NCBI GenBank assembly: GCA_015680685.1
Contig: MNCI01018878.1
Location: 102,139 to 166,138 of the forward strand
Source of the DNA: Gnetum montanum
Lineage: Eukaryota; Streptophyta; Gnetopsida; Gnetales; Gnetaceae
DNA length: 64,000 nt
Direction: 5' to 3'
Below, in pieces: positions 1 to 10,904 of this stretch (positions are counted from its first letter, which is position 1; every line of letters begins with the position of its first letter). Made by a program: the position numbers and the translations under genes. The notes under the pieces were generated by a model. It was not told where the DNA came from. It saw only the letters and a program-made list of their open reading frames with translations, and ran no database searches.

Positions 1-840
1 TACTCAAATGAATGATTTGTTAACATAACTAGTTCCAAAGTAAAACTTTCTCCCATGATTGAAGATATTATTGTTTTTTTCTTCAAATTACCTTGATCAT
101 AGCTAAATATATGGTGTATTAATGTGCCACTCATTTAGCACTTTAGCTATATATTTATTATTTTCTCAAATAATTTATTTAAGTTTTTAAATTAATAAAT
201 TTAAAAATTGATTTTTTATGTTGAAAATAATGAAAACTAGTGTTAAATAAATCATTCATGGTAGTTGTTGAGTCTTAAATTTTGTGTGGGCAATTTGGTA
301 AGTGAGTCCTTATATAATCATAATAATTTTTTGAAGTTCATGTGTTGGCCCAATGTTATGATGATAATTATTTATTTTCCATGAAAAAGGCCCAATCAAG
401 CCCAAAAAAGGAGACTCTAACAAGATTTTTTGGTTGAAGTACATTTTAAATAATTTTTTCGTAGGCAAAGGAACTTATGATTGGTAGCATAAAGCCTACC
501 CACATAGTAAGGTAGATAGACCTACTAGATAAGAGTGTCAAACCACAAGACTACTCAACTATTACTACAACCATAAGTGGACATAATAATCAAATCCATA
601 ACCTTCTAACTAAGAAATGAGTATCTTGATTACTATGGTACACCCCTACATGTAGAATTCGGTTTGAAAGAGCAATAATTTAATTGCATGCCCTTTCATG
701 TGAAAGGAAAAATTTTTTAATGCATATATTTGTAAGTCACAAATAGTTTATAAGTAGATTATGACATTGCACCTACAATATCATAGCTATCATATTATAT
801 GTTTTCAAATAATATTATAGATGTAATATACCTAGGGTAG
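1..840. other. AT-rich intergenic DNA without recognisable gene
   Basis: No open frame with recognisable protein similarity, RNA gene or repeat structure was seen. The stretch is AT-rich and ends in ATAAG (841-845), the left target-site duplication of the retroelement that follows. Confidence 0.6.
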
Positions 841-845
841 ATAAG

Positions 846-1822
846 TGATGGGACGTGATATCGCATGAGCCGCGATATCACGTACGCGATATCGTAGCCA
901 TCGTGATATCGCATCTCTTGCGATATCGCGTCGTCCCCTGCAACATCGCATACGTTATATCACGGTCTGCTGCCATATCTATAAATAAGAGGTGGCACTC
1001 CCCTTATTCCTTATCCTAGGCTTAAAGTAGCGAAGCTCTGGTGGATTGATCACCCCAGAGATAGATTATTTTCCATGTGCTCGCAGTAGGAGTCCCCAAG
1101 TGAACGGATCTTTATTCAAGCAGCTTTGTACCTGAACGCAAGTTGTGTATGGAAATAATGATGAGCTTTGTGGATAAACCTTGTAGTACATGGAATAGGT
1201 TTATTACATGTTATTTATTACTTGCATTAGTGCGGTATGAGTACGACTTGATTACGAGCATTTAAGAATGTGTACGGTTAGTCAAGGAATTGGTTACTCA
1301 TCGCGATTAGTCTCTCTCACCCTAAACTCCTAGAATGTGGGTTAAGTATGACTTGGTTACGAGCATTCAAGGATGTGTACGGTTAGCCAAGAAACGGATG
1401 CTTATCATACTTAGGTTAGTTAAGTGCCTCAATACGACCACTTTGAGCACATGCATTACGTGTGGTGATCCCAGTAACGATTAGCGTTTGGTAGCCACAG
1501 TTGCATAGTTCAGGGTATGTACGGTAAGTGGGAACGAATGCTGATGCTAGGGACTTAGTGCATTAGTTAGAGTTACTCTTAGTTTCTCAACCCTTTCCTC
1601 GTAGTGCAAAAGACATAAACAAAAAATACCATAAAAATCATATACCTCAGGCTTTCTTAACCATACATCGTGACACATACAAGCAAGCCTGGGAAGACAA
1701 CGATTAATTAACCCCAAGTGTTCCAAGTGGTGTGTAGGTATTTAGTCTACATAGTTTGACTGGATCATGTGTGCGATGCTCGTATTCATATGGTTGAGTG
1801 TAGGGATGCCCGCCACTCATCA
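846..1822 (+). repeat. E1 5' LTR
   Basis: Starts TGATGGGACG and ends CACTCATCA. The first ~110 bases hold clustered GATATC palindromes. A TATA box (TATAAATA, 980-987) is followed by a conserved leader (AAGAGG). An AATAA-type signal lies near 1160. A ~113-bp segment around 1236-1420 is present twice in tandem (GTACGACTTGATTACGAGC and a diverged second copy). The left target duplication ATAAG lies at 841-845. Confidence 0.9.
852..975 (+). promoter_or_regulatory. U3 array of GATATC palindromes upstream of the TATA box
   Basis: Repeated CGATATCG/GATATCAC units separated by CGTACG-like spacers fill the start of U3, for example near 873-894. The same array, in varied states of decay, is found at the same place in the other LTRs of the window. 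Its position, directly upstream of a TATA box in the presumed enhancer, suggests a cis-acting role, but this is inference. Many CpG steps appear as TpG or CpA in the copies, as expected for decay of methylated DNA. Confidence 0.6.
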
Positions 1823-1842
1823 TTGGTGCCGTTGCTGGGGAC
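1823..1842 (+). other. E1 primer-binding site, tRNA-Asp-like
   Basis: TTGGTGCCGTTGCTGGGGAC follows the LTR directly. From memory of plant tRNA-Asp(GUC), the complement of its 3' end is TGGCGCCGTTGCCGGGGA. The site differs from this at two positions, both C-to-T changes. Primer identity is from established knowledge and was not searched. Confidence 0.7.
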
Positions 1843-1966
1843 TAAGTGTTTGTATGCCAATTAGAACATAAGGAAATCATTCAAATCATTAGGAGCCTTA
1901 ACGAACCTCCGGGTTAATTAATTAAATAAGAATTTATATAACGTTGAAATAGCACACCGATAAAAA

Positions 1967-3868
1967 ATGACTTCTTCTCACAAAGCTAATTCACCTAGGA
2001 CTAACACTGAAGACAGTTGGCAACATACAACGCATAACCAAAACCAGCCAAGTCCTAAATAATATAAGATAGTTTATACTCATCCTGATGAGTATATTCT
2101 GAACTTTACTTTTATCCTCCATCAAGATGAACAGCTACGATGGAGAGACCAGCAAGGTAACATCGTGTTACCCCCAAATTGATCAGTCCCAAACATGCTC
2201 TTTCGTGCCTTGGCATAGATTGGCATGCAAGAACTATTCGTTGAATACATTACTGAGGACTTTGATATGAGGGATTATTATCCCATAGATGCGCAACGTA
2301 AGAGCGACTCAAGGCAAGAGAGTCAACACACACTGTTGAAGGGCAAGGCCCCACACGTCCTTAGTGAAATAGGAGATGAGGAACCCCTCATAACGGTTTC
2401 TTTAGGAAATGATGTTCCCCCTCCTCATGATGGTGAAGAGGTTAGGCATCAGAGCCTTCGATCAACTATACATACTATGGGTTCTGATCCCTGTGAACGC
2501 GAACTGTTCAAGGAAAGAACAACCACTCACGCTAAGGACAAACACTTAGATCATTATAACGATTGGGACCGAAGCAACCTAAGAGAAGGTAAGAAACATC
2601 ACCATGGTGATGGCTCCCCTTCTTCTTCTCCTTCATCTCACCACTCATCCTCTCCCTCCACATCTAGGCTTAGCCATCGTGAACATAACGGTGAGGGTAA
2701 AGGTAAGGAAGATGAAAGACCTCGACAGGAAGGTCGAGAGATAGGACAAGGGCAAGGACGTAGGAAGAGTAGGAAACCATGTAGACATCACAGACGTCAT
2801 GAAAGAAATGATCATGATGAACCCCTACTCACAACTCGAAGTATGCTTAACATTACAAAGGCTGTTAGGATTCTCACAAGGCACTTAAAAGACAGTCGGA
2901 TCAAGCATTTGGACATAAATAATATCCCACATTTTGAAGGGGGATACAACGCTGATCCACAGTATCATTTATAGGCATTCCATGATGCCTGTGCCTTGCA
3001 GAATATAGACAATGAGTGGTAGAAGCTTAAGTTGTTCCCAAGGACACTCATCAAAGAAGCAGAGAATTGGTACTGGTCCTTAGAATCGGAAACCATCAGG
3101 AGTTGGAGTACGATGCTTGAACTTTTCAACAATAAATATCAGACGTACTCCAGAGTGTCCAATTTGTGTAAGCAGATCCAAGGCTAGAAACAAGGTGCTT
3201 ATAAACCCTTGGATGTTGCCATGGCCCGCTACTATACATTGCTACATCGTTTCCTGAGCCATGGGTACACTCAACGGGATCAACTTCACCACATCGTGGA
3301 TGGGCTAAGGCATGAAATGAGACGAACCCTTGGGACTTATGCCCAAGGGAGGCTATCACAACTTAGAGTCCAAGAAGTACAAAGCTTGTTGGAACAAGTA
3401 GCTCAAGAAGAGCGTGAACTACGTAAGAGGGAAAGTGTGGAAGAATATAACTATGATCCCTCCCTTTGCAAGAAGGGAGTGAAATTCTATGATAAGGAGG
3501 ATGAGTCACCACTCGAAGAGTTGGTGAACAGGAAAACCTTGCGAATCCAAAAATTAACAACCAAGGTATCGACCAAGGTAGATCAAATGTGGGATTTCTT
3601 AGACTCAAGAATTGAAACAGTCTTGAAAATCGTAGAAGAGTCTAAGGAGGAACAAAGTAGTGATAAAGGTAAAACAAAGTAGAGAAATTCAAGCCATGCA
3701 CATAACAAGGGAAAGGGGAAAATTCCTATCTCTGATGAGGCTGTAATTCTGACACAGACGATGATAGTGGATGTGAGGTCTACTACTATGACCATCCTAA
3801 GGGATGTTGCCTAGTTATCTCACATCTACAGGAGTTTGAGGTGTATGCGCTAAATCCAAGACTCAACC
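1967..3868 (+). pseudogene. gag: E1 gag polyprotein, decayed
   Basis: The frame starts at ATG 1967 (MTSSHK...), but stop codons interrupt it early (about 2060, 2180 and 2215) and again near 2973, 3019 and 3187. Open stretches at 2225-2974 and 3209-3682 keep the family signature: a Ser/His/Arg-rich basic region, a retrotransposon gag core (DMNNIP-FEGGYNADPQ-like, then LELFN-KYQTYSRVSNL and LDVAMARYYTLLHR), a Glu/Lys-rich tail, and a knuckle-like C-E-V-Y-Y-Y-D-H-P-K-G-C-C near 3770-3810. The second cysteine of the CCHC-type pattern is tyrosine. The same protein is seen in EA, E4 and E5, which supports gag over chance ORFs. Gag would form the particle and package element RNA. This copy cannot make a full protein. 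Confidence 0.8.
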
Positions 3869-4392
3869 AACAGCAAACATCCTGAAGCTTACCTTATCCA
3901 TAAGGTAACGCAAGGAAATTGCACCAACCACTAACATATTACCCAAGTGGAACTCCACCACAGCCCATTAGACAACCCCAGCAGTGGCAATACCCACAGT
4001 CATGGGGGATGCCACCGCCAACACAACAGTACCCTTACCGGTAGCCTGATCCTTATGGTTATTATGTGCAGTAGCCGATTTCTCCAAGTGACTCTATGGA
4101 TCACACTACTCCCCAATGTCACTACCAAGTTCAGGAGTACTTCAGGAGGACTCCTTCTCCTCCGGGAGACATCTCACACTTATCCCATCCTCCAACTCCA
4201 TCCGCACCTCTTCCACCTATAGTTCCCATACAACCTGTTCCAACAATGCAAGGGGAACCGCAACAACGTAACGCAACGAGAGCTGTAAATATTCAACTTG
4301 GTGCTAGTTCTGACAACTGTACAAAGAAGAGGCCCTTCTTCAGAACCAGGAGCCTGGACAAACTCTCACAACAACAAGTGGTTGAGTACATG

Positions 4393-4490
4393 TATATGCC
4401 TCAATCATTTAACCCATCGGAGCACCCTTCAGTCCAAANCCATTTATATGCCTCAATCATTTAACCCATCGGAGCACCCTTCAGTCCAAA
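4393..4490. other. Single N flanked by exact 46-bp duplication (assembly scar)
   Basis: The 46 bases at 4393-4438 recur exactly at 4445-4490, with one N at 4439 between them. The equivalent place in E4 and EA has one copy. This looks like two contigs whose overlapping ends were joined without merging. The duplication is probably not in the genome. Confidence 0.8.
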
Positions 4491-4494
4491 ATAA

Positions 4495-5142
4495 TTGTAC
4501 GCATACAGTTATGTTAACACATACCGTAATCGACTGGATCAAGGTGGGCCACCTTCCCAGGAAACTATCTAATCCTGGGAGCCTCTTAATTCATTTGCAA
4601 ATCACCGGAAATGCACCACATCAGGCTCTTCTTGACTCAAGTTCTGGAGTCAATCTACTATCACAAAAAATGTATCAAGCCTGGAACCTGCCCCAACTTA
4701 AGAAGAGTAACATCCAACTAGATCTGGCTAACTAGTCCATCACCATTCCCTTAGGATTGGTGGAGAACATCATCACCACTGTGTGTGGTTGGTCATACCC
4801 AGCTGATTTCCTGGTGATTGAAGTTAACAACGAAGGGGGCTTCCCAATTATAATGGGAAGGCTATGGCTAAGTACAGTAGATGCGTACCTAGGGATCCAC
4901 GATCTTTCCTTGCAAATATCTAAGATAAATATTTACAGAAAGATTGAGAAGGAGAAGGTTCCATGCATCACATATAGTGATTCATCAGATGATGACATGG
5001 AGGAAATATCTTCATGTAACAAGTGTGCCCTTGAAACTTTGAAACAAAGATGCCTGTATGTAGTAACCACACGACCAGTAGTAGACACCTCATGGTTGAT
5101 AGCTACTCGGAAGAGCAAACAAATATGCATGGAATGAACTGA
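4495..5142 (+). pseudogene. E1 retropepsin-like aspartic protease, decayed
   Basis: The translated stretch contains HTVMLTHTVIDWIKVGHLPR, then ALLDSSSGVNL, DFLVIEV and MGRLWLSTVDAYLGIHDLSL. This is the order seen in Athila-like retropepsins: active-site D-[ST]-G, flap region, and an IMGRPWLST-like second motif. Here the active site reads D-S-S instead of the D-S-G found in E4, EA and E5, and an in-frame TAG at 4733-4735 splits the domain. The protease would cut gag into mature parts. With the active-site change and the stop, this copy should be inactive. Confidence 0.75.
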
Positions 5143-5356
5143 GGAGACAACTCATGCTAACAACAGAGGCATAGACACATTGGAATATGAGCGTCGCCAA
5201 CTTCCACCCCTCAACCTAAGAACATCAGCGGGGAGAAGTTGGACACTGTTACAAAATTCAAATAGGTGTTCATTATTTTGGATCTCTCCCTTACAATTTA
5301 GTCATGGGGGAGATTGCCACCTATGCTAATCATATGAGGCCCTTAGTTCTTTTAAG

Positions 5357-5401
5357 TTTTTGTTTTACACATTTTTGTTTTACACGTTTTTGTTTTACAA
5401 A
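5357..5401 (+). repeat. 15-bp minisatellite, about 3 copies
   Basis: The unit is TTTTTGTTTTACACA, with a variable last base. It lies just after the gag-protease region. The same minisatellite is at the same place in E4 (about 12 units) and in EA (at least 7 units plus an N gap). Confidence 0.85.
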
Positions 5402-5518
5402 TTTCTTTAACTTTTCTTATTTTTTTTCTACAATTGTTATACTTTTTCATTTTGTATGTGTGTGTGTGTGTGCCATCCACCATGTAAGTTCGTCACCTAA
5501 TAAGTGTTCGTAATGATG

Positions 5519-5608
5519 GTATGAACTATTTTTCATTGATTGCTGATGTTTGGTTTTTACCTTTAAGTTATGATGTTGACACTAAGGTATGTTCTTTTGA
5601 TATGGCAG
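5519..5608 (+). other. Conserved intron-like segment in the E1 3' region
   Basis: The segment starts GTATGAAC and ends GGCAG, about 90 bp. It is conserved in E4 (52779-52871) and EA (41434-41524, minus strand), with the GT and AG ends kept in all three. It could be a spliced intron that brings a downstream ORF near the 5' end, but no transcript evidence is available. Confidence 0.4.
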
Positions 5609-7244
5609 GTAATGAGTCCACTTCATCCATCCATCCACCAAAATCTATGGTTCCTCTTAGCTTGGAAATGTATAGTTCCCTTCCTAATAAGAACTTTAAC
5701 GAATTGGTGACTGGGTACTTCTCAAACTAAGGAAGGACTCAAGGTTTGAAAAAGGTGTGACTTTAAGGGAACTTTATGCATTTTTGTTAGTCACTCTCTT
5801 AGGTGCTTGGATGTTTTCTTCTTGATTTTTCTTACCGTTTCGATGTAACCCAATTCTCGGACGCTGAGACAATAAAAATAAAAAGTCTTTGCATGGTGTG
5901 GTTCTCACGCATAAAAACACAAAACACAAAAGCAAAAAAAAAGTGAGAATTCAAAGCACACCCCTTAGACGAAATAAATTTGGGCTATAAGCACTGGTTA
6001 TAGAACCAAAAGTGTTCCCTCTAACTAAGGTCCTTCTCGCTTCCCATTCTCTCCTTTGTTTCATTGGAATGGTGGTGGCTCTTGGAGATGCATTCTTGTT
6101 ACTCCAATGGATGGTTTGGCCAAGTGTATTGATGCGAAGTCACTAGATGTGGTTGGTTTGAGGCCGGAGTTGGAATGAGATTTGCCAACTCACATTAATC
6201 ATAAAACACACAAGGGGCTGTACACCACCTTATTCTTGGGATTCCATTCCATCCTCTTCTCTCCACCCTTCTCTCCATTGTTCACCTCATTGTCAGTTGT
6301 ATCATTAGTATATATTTTGGTAGATACATTATTTTCTTTTTGGTAAATTCTCACAATTAATACTTTAACTCTTGTTCCAAAGGACATTCCCAGAGCCTAC
6401 GGACTCTTTGAATGTGGGTTTGTCAGGGCACTAAGGGCATGAGCCTGCTTTGGGGAGGACCCACTGACATTCCTATTTGGTGTATTCGTTAAATTCTTTC
6501 TCTTAAACATTTTGCAATTAATTTTATTTTTTTCATTCCATCTTGATATCTATTTTATCGATGTCCATGTTATCTATTTTTCTCCATCTTCTTATTCTTA
6601 TCCTCTCTCCATTCTAACACTACCATAGGTTCATTATTAGTCATGGGGGTATGGGGCCTAATTTTTTAGATTTTTTCCTAGCCCCAAATTTTTTTGATTT
6701 TCTTCCTAACCCCTACACCTTTGGTATTCATCATTTATATATTCCCAGATCCATATCAGCCATGCCACAACCCAGCCAATGGACTTACACCAAGGCAAGG
6801 TATTACCCACATTGAAATTCATTTACCCTTGCTACTATAAGACTGTGTTGTGTGTGTAGATGACGATCATGCAATAATGGACTGGATCTGGATGGAGCAC
6901 TTGGAATGGAGCAGTACTAGAAGCAGCTATGCAAGGAGCAAGATTGATGATGCACTTACGAATGGACAATGAAAGGTGTAATTTGGGCATTGCCAACAGC
7001 AAGACTTCTTCTCTTTTCTTCTCTTCTCTTCTCTCTTCTCTTTTCCCTCAAGTTTCCAAATGTGGCCTAATGTCAATGTAATAAGGTGTTCACCCTTGTT
7101 GTCATGAACACCAGTTTTGTCAAGTCTTGTAATAATGATCTGTTCACATGTCATCCCATTAGTTCCATTCCCTCAATAATTCCATACCTACCCGATATCA
7201 TTCTAATGAACTCAAGGATGAGTTTTCATTTAGTCATGGGGATA
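5609..7244 (+). other. E1 3' internal region with a decayed mini-ORF and purine tract
   Basis: Mostly non-coding. About 6838-6990 encodes, with breaks, a short peptide stretch (DWIWMEHLEW) that recurs in E4 and EA. The interval ends in TAGTCATGGGGATA at 7231-7244, next to the 3' LTR, which is the likely polypurine priming site. No pol domain was seen. Confidence 0.6.
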
Positions 7245-8248
7245 TGATGGGACGCAATATCGCATGAGCCACGATATCGTGTACACGATAGCACGACCGT
7301 CGCAATATTGCACCCCTGTAATATCATGTACGCGATATCCCATCATCCCCTGCGATATCGTGTACGCGATATTGTGTACGCGATATCGTGGTCCTTCATC
7401 ATATCTATAAATAAGAGGTGGCACTCCCCTTATTCCTTATCCTAGGCTTAAAGTAGTGAAGCTTTGGCGGATTGATCACCCCAGAGATAGATTATTTTCC
7501 ATGTGCCCGCAGTAGGAGTCCCCAAGTGAACAGATCTTTATTCGAGTAGCTTTGTACTTGAACGCAAGTTGTGTACGGCAATAAAGACGAGCTTTGTGGA
7601 TAAACCTTGCAGTACATGGAATAGGTTTATTACATGTTATTTATTACCTGCATTAGCACGGTATGAGTATGACTTGATTACGAGCATTTACGAATGTTTA
7701 TGGTTAGTCAAGGAATCGGTTACTCATCGCAATTAGTCTCTCTCACCCTAAACTCCTAGAATATCGGATAAGTACAACTTGGTTATGAGCATTCAAGGAT
7801 GTGTACGGTTAGCCAAGGAATACATGCTTATCACACTTAGGTTAGTTAAGTGCCTCAGTACGACCACTTCGAGCACGTGTGTTACGTGTGGTGATCCCAA
7901 TAACGATTAGCGTTTGGTAGCCACAGTTGCATAGTTCAGGGTGTGTACGGTAAGTGGGAACGGATGCTGACGCTAGGGACTTAGTGCATTAGTTAGAGTT
8001 AGTCTTAGTTTCTCAACCCTTTCCTCGTAGTGTAGAAGACATAAACAAAAAATACCATAAAAATCATATACCTCAGACTTGCTTAACCATACACTGTGAC
8101 ACATACAAGCAAGCCTGGGAAGACAACAATTAATTAACCCCAAGTGCTCCAAGCGGCGTGTAGGTATTTAGTCTACAGAGTTTGACCGGATCGTGTGTGC
8201 GACACTTGTATTCATATGGTTAAGTGTAGGGATACCTGACACTCATTA
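7245..8248 (+). repeat. E1 3' LTR
   Basis: Copy of the 5' LTR, with a TATA box at 7406-7413. The palindrome array (about 7254-7390) is expanded and altered relative to the left copy, with several GTGTACGCGATAT-type units. The end reads CACTCATTA instead of CACTCATCA and is followed by the target duplication ATAAG (8249-8253). Confidence 0.9.
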
Positions 8249-8253
8249 ATAAG

Positions 8254-9860
8254 TATTTAAATATCGCCCTTCTAGCATAGTAAATACATTGTTTTTAGTT
8301 AGTAGCATAACCAAACTCATGTAGTTTCATTTTGGAACTTATATAAATAGTTAGCAAGTGCTCACAAAATGAATGCAAATTAATAGAGACTAATTTGAGT
8401 GACCTGTATTTGGAAATAACTCAAGATTGATAATAACATCAAGATTTCTTTATTTTAATTACAACACTCTAACTTCGCTTAGAATTTACATTTAAAGTAA
8501 TTTATATTTTCATGTACTTATCTTAATGTTTACTTTTATTCGTGCTTAGAATAATAATTTACATTTTCTATGTAGATTAAAGATATGGAATAAGTGTAAC
8601 CAATTTCGAGCATAAATATATTAATGTTTGATAATCTTGATAGTGTGCCATTTGGTACATCCAATGGTGGAGTACTTGGTAACCTAACAATAGTAGCATA
8701 AATTCATGATGTATATGACAATTTAGGAATATATACTTATCATATAGACCAAAGTAGGCTTCAATTTCTATACTTACATTAAATAAGAGTGTTGGAACCC
8801 AAAATAAATGAAATATAGGTCTCCATTCTCAACATTATTTATCACATGCCCATTCTCAAATTGAGTTGTTTCATAACAAAGATGGGTTCACTCTATAAGA
8901 AAGGATATGATTATTATAAAAAGACCCTAAAGAGCAAGTTATAATAAAACCTAAAATGACATGTTATAATAATAAACATGCCTCTTAAGATGACCTTGTA
9001 AGGTTTGGTGTAAGATATTTATACTTAGGAATTAGAAGTGGTGCTAGCATGAAGCTACAAATCCAATAATTGCAAGTAATGAGTGCTAGGCAAAGTGAGA
9101 TAGGAGGGTGACTAGCCATTCCTTCTAGCTAGGTACAAGCCTAACCATGATGGCAGTATTAGATTGCCTCTAAGAAAGAGATGTCAAATGAAGAAAACCC
9201 TAAGAAACTCTTAAAGCATGATCCAAATACATTATTCCACATTAATAAATAATTCTTTTCACTTTCTTTTATTTTTTTCTTATCACATTCTTTATGCATA
9301 ATGTTGAATGTTATGTATATTCAATAGTATTCTTTTTCTTTCCCTTGTCATGTTCATGTCTTACCTCTAAGATGATATTCCTTCTTACTTGAGCCTTCCT
9401 TGGCTAGTATGGCTTGGTCATGTGTTGGGTGATATGGTACCCTTTTTATACATGATCAAGGTTGAACCTCATAAGAGTTGCTTGAAGCATTGATGGTGCT
9501 GAATATTCTGCTGGCAAGATGATGTTGCTGTAAAAATCTTTATATCTAAATTGTTCATCCTAGTGAAAAATAAATATGAAGTCAAGATAATAAGGATCAG
9601 TGTGAGCATAAGAAGTCCTAGTTTACATTAGTGAACTCCAATATTCTTGATTATAATCCTTATCATAATTTTCATTAAATTCAGTACTAGGTGAAAATTT
9701 CTCCTTAGATGTAGAAGCCATGATAAGTATTTGATGCTTAACTATGTACTTTTGGGGAAATTATTCTAAGTGTGAAAAATATATTTTGTGATGATTAATA
9801 TAGAAAACTCTATAAAATCAACTACTTAGCAAATAGTGACACATCCATGGCAATGACCAT
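8254..9860. other. Intergenic AT-rich DNA with one R1 repeat copy
   Basis: No coding sequence was recognised. About 8870-9345 matches 16800-17345 (R1, listed separately). The rest shows no recognisable structure. Confidence 0.5.
8870..9345 (+). repeat. Diverged direct repeat R1, left copy
   Basis: The stretch aligns by eye with about 16800-17345. Shared landmarks are AACAAAGATG, ATGCCTCTTAAGATGACC (right copy ATGTCTCTTAAGGTGACC), a GGAATTAGA block, a CTAACCATGATGG block and a TTAATAAA block, all in the same order. The copies differ by many substitutions and small indels, so the duplication is old. Its nature (tandem duplication or unknown transposon) is not determined. Confidence 0.65.
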
Positions 9861-9989
9861 AATAATAAGTAACTGGATATTCCAATGCTTAACCATACAA
9901 GTCATGAGTATTCATGTGCAACCTGATCATAATTCATGGATGCACACTATAAATGTACTAGTAATTTATGTTTAGTTTGCAATCATTGT
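9861..9989 (-). repeat. Old solo LTR, left part, split by E2
   Basis: The stretch aligns with the outer end of the E3 LTR (AACCATAC, CATGAGTATTCATG, ATTCATGGATG landmarks in order). The rest continues after E2, at 15814. A direct ACCAT lies at 9856-9860 and again at 16553-16557, as expected for an old target duplication; the first recognisable LTR base may be two positions further in. Confidence 0.6.
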
Positions 9990-10863
9990 TGATGAAGTGT
10001 CATTAAGTTGATGCATTGACCAAGCCACGTATACGTGGCCACGTTGATGCAGGCCCATCGACGTAGCCTTCCTGCGTCGACATGGCCACGTTTACGTAGT
10101 CACCTATCTCAACCTATAAATAAGAGGGACTTCCGCCTCATTTAGGCATCCATCTTTCAGTTATAGCGAAGATCTTGCATTTTGTTTCCATAGGAGTTAG
10201 AATATTTTCCCAGTGCATGCCCACAGTGTGATGCTTGTAATTGTATGGAACCTTTATTCGAGCGTGACGTACTTGGACGCGCACATGACCAGAAATAAAG
10301 ATCAAGATTACTTCATCATTACAACATTCACTTAGTTTAATTGTTTAATTATTATTGTTAATTGTTATCTTTATTTATTATTTTCTTAGTTAATATTTCT
10401 CTATCATTATTTATTATTCTTATTGTTAAATGTGGAATCAGTACGACTTAATCATCAGCATTTAAGTGTGACTACTTGGTAACCTAGTAGCATACCTAGG
10501 ATCTGTGCTTGGTAATCCCAGTAGTAGTCATGCATGAGGTCCAAGATGTGTACAGATGATTAAGGAATGGATACTCATCGCACGTAGGCTAGCTTAGACT
10601 CATTTCCTATTCCTCATTAGTTTAATCAAGATTATTTTCCATTGTCTCTAGGAGTAGCATCAGTTAGAATCACATCATACGCCTCACTCTGGACTAAACC
10701 ATACATGACAAAGCAAATACTAGTCCAGGTGGGAAGACAACAAACTGTGATCAACATGTAACGATCTAGATACCACAACTAGCCTATCCACGAAGTTCGA
10801 CCAGATCGCATGTGACCGCTCGTATTCGTATGGTTGAGTGTAGGGGTACCTAGCCGCTCATCA
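9990..10863 (+). repeat. E2 5' LTR
   Basis: Starts TGATGAAGTG and ends GCTCATCA. TATA box TATAAATA at 10115-10122, followed by AAGAGG. Upstream of it are CGTATACG, GGCCACG and CATCGACGTAGCC units instead of the GATATC array of the other subfamilies. AATAAAGA lies near 10294. Confidence 0.9.
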
Positions 10864-10883
10864 TTGGCATTGTTGCCAAGGAT
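10864..10883 (+). other. E2 primer-binding site, degenerate tRNA-Asp-like
   Basis: TTGGCATTGTTGCCAAGGAT directly follows the LTR. It keeps the spacing and most bases of the presumed TTGGCGCCGTTGCCGGGGA site, with C-to-T and G-to-A changes. Confidence 0.55.
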
Positions 10884-10904
10884 GGTGCTATTTATTTAGA
10901 TTAG

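Larger units (their letters stand above)
846..8248 (+). mobile_element. E1: complete non-autonomous gag-protease LTR retrotransposon
   Basis: Two long direct repeats (846-1822 and 7245-8248) start TGATGGGACG and end CACTCATCA (right copy CACTCATTA). The element is flanked by the 5-bp duplication ATAAG (841-845 and 8249-8253), so both ends are secure. A tRNA-Asp-like primer-binding site follows the left LTR, and a G-rich purine tract (CATGGGGATA) precedes the right LTR. The interior holds a decayed gag and a decayed aspartic protease, then about 2 kb of mostly non-coding DNA. No reverse transcriptase, RNase H or integrase motif was seen, so mobility must have depended on enzymes from a related autonomous element (inference). 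The protease resembles Athila-type Ty3/gypsy proteins. Premature stops in gag and protease and visible differences between the LTRs show an old insertion. EA, E4 and E5 share the same plan. Confidence 0.9.
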
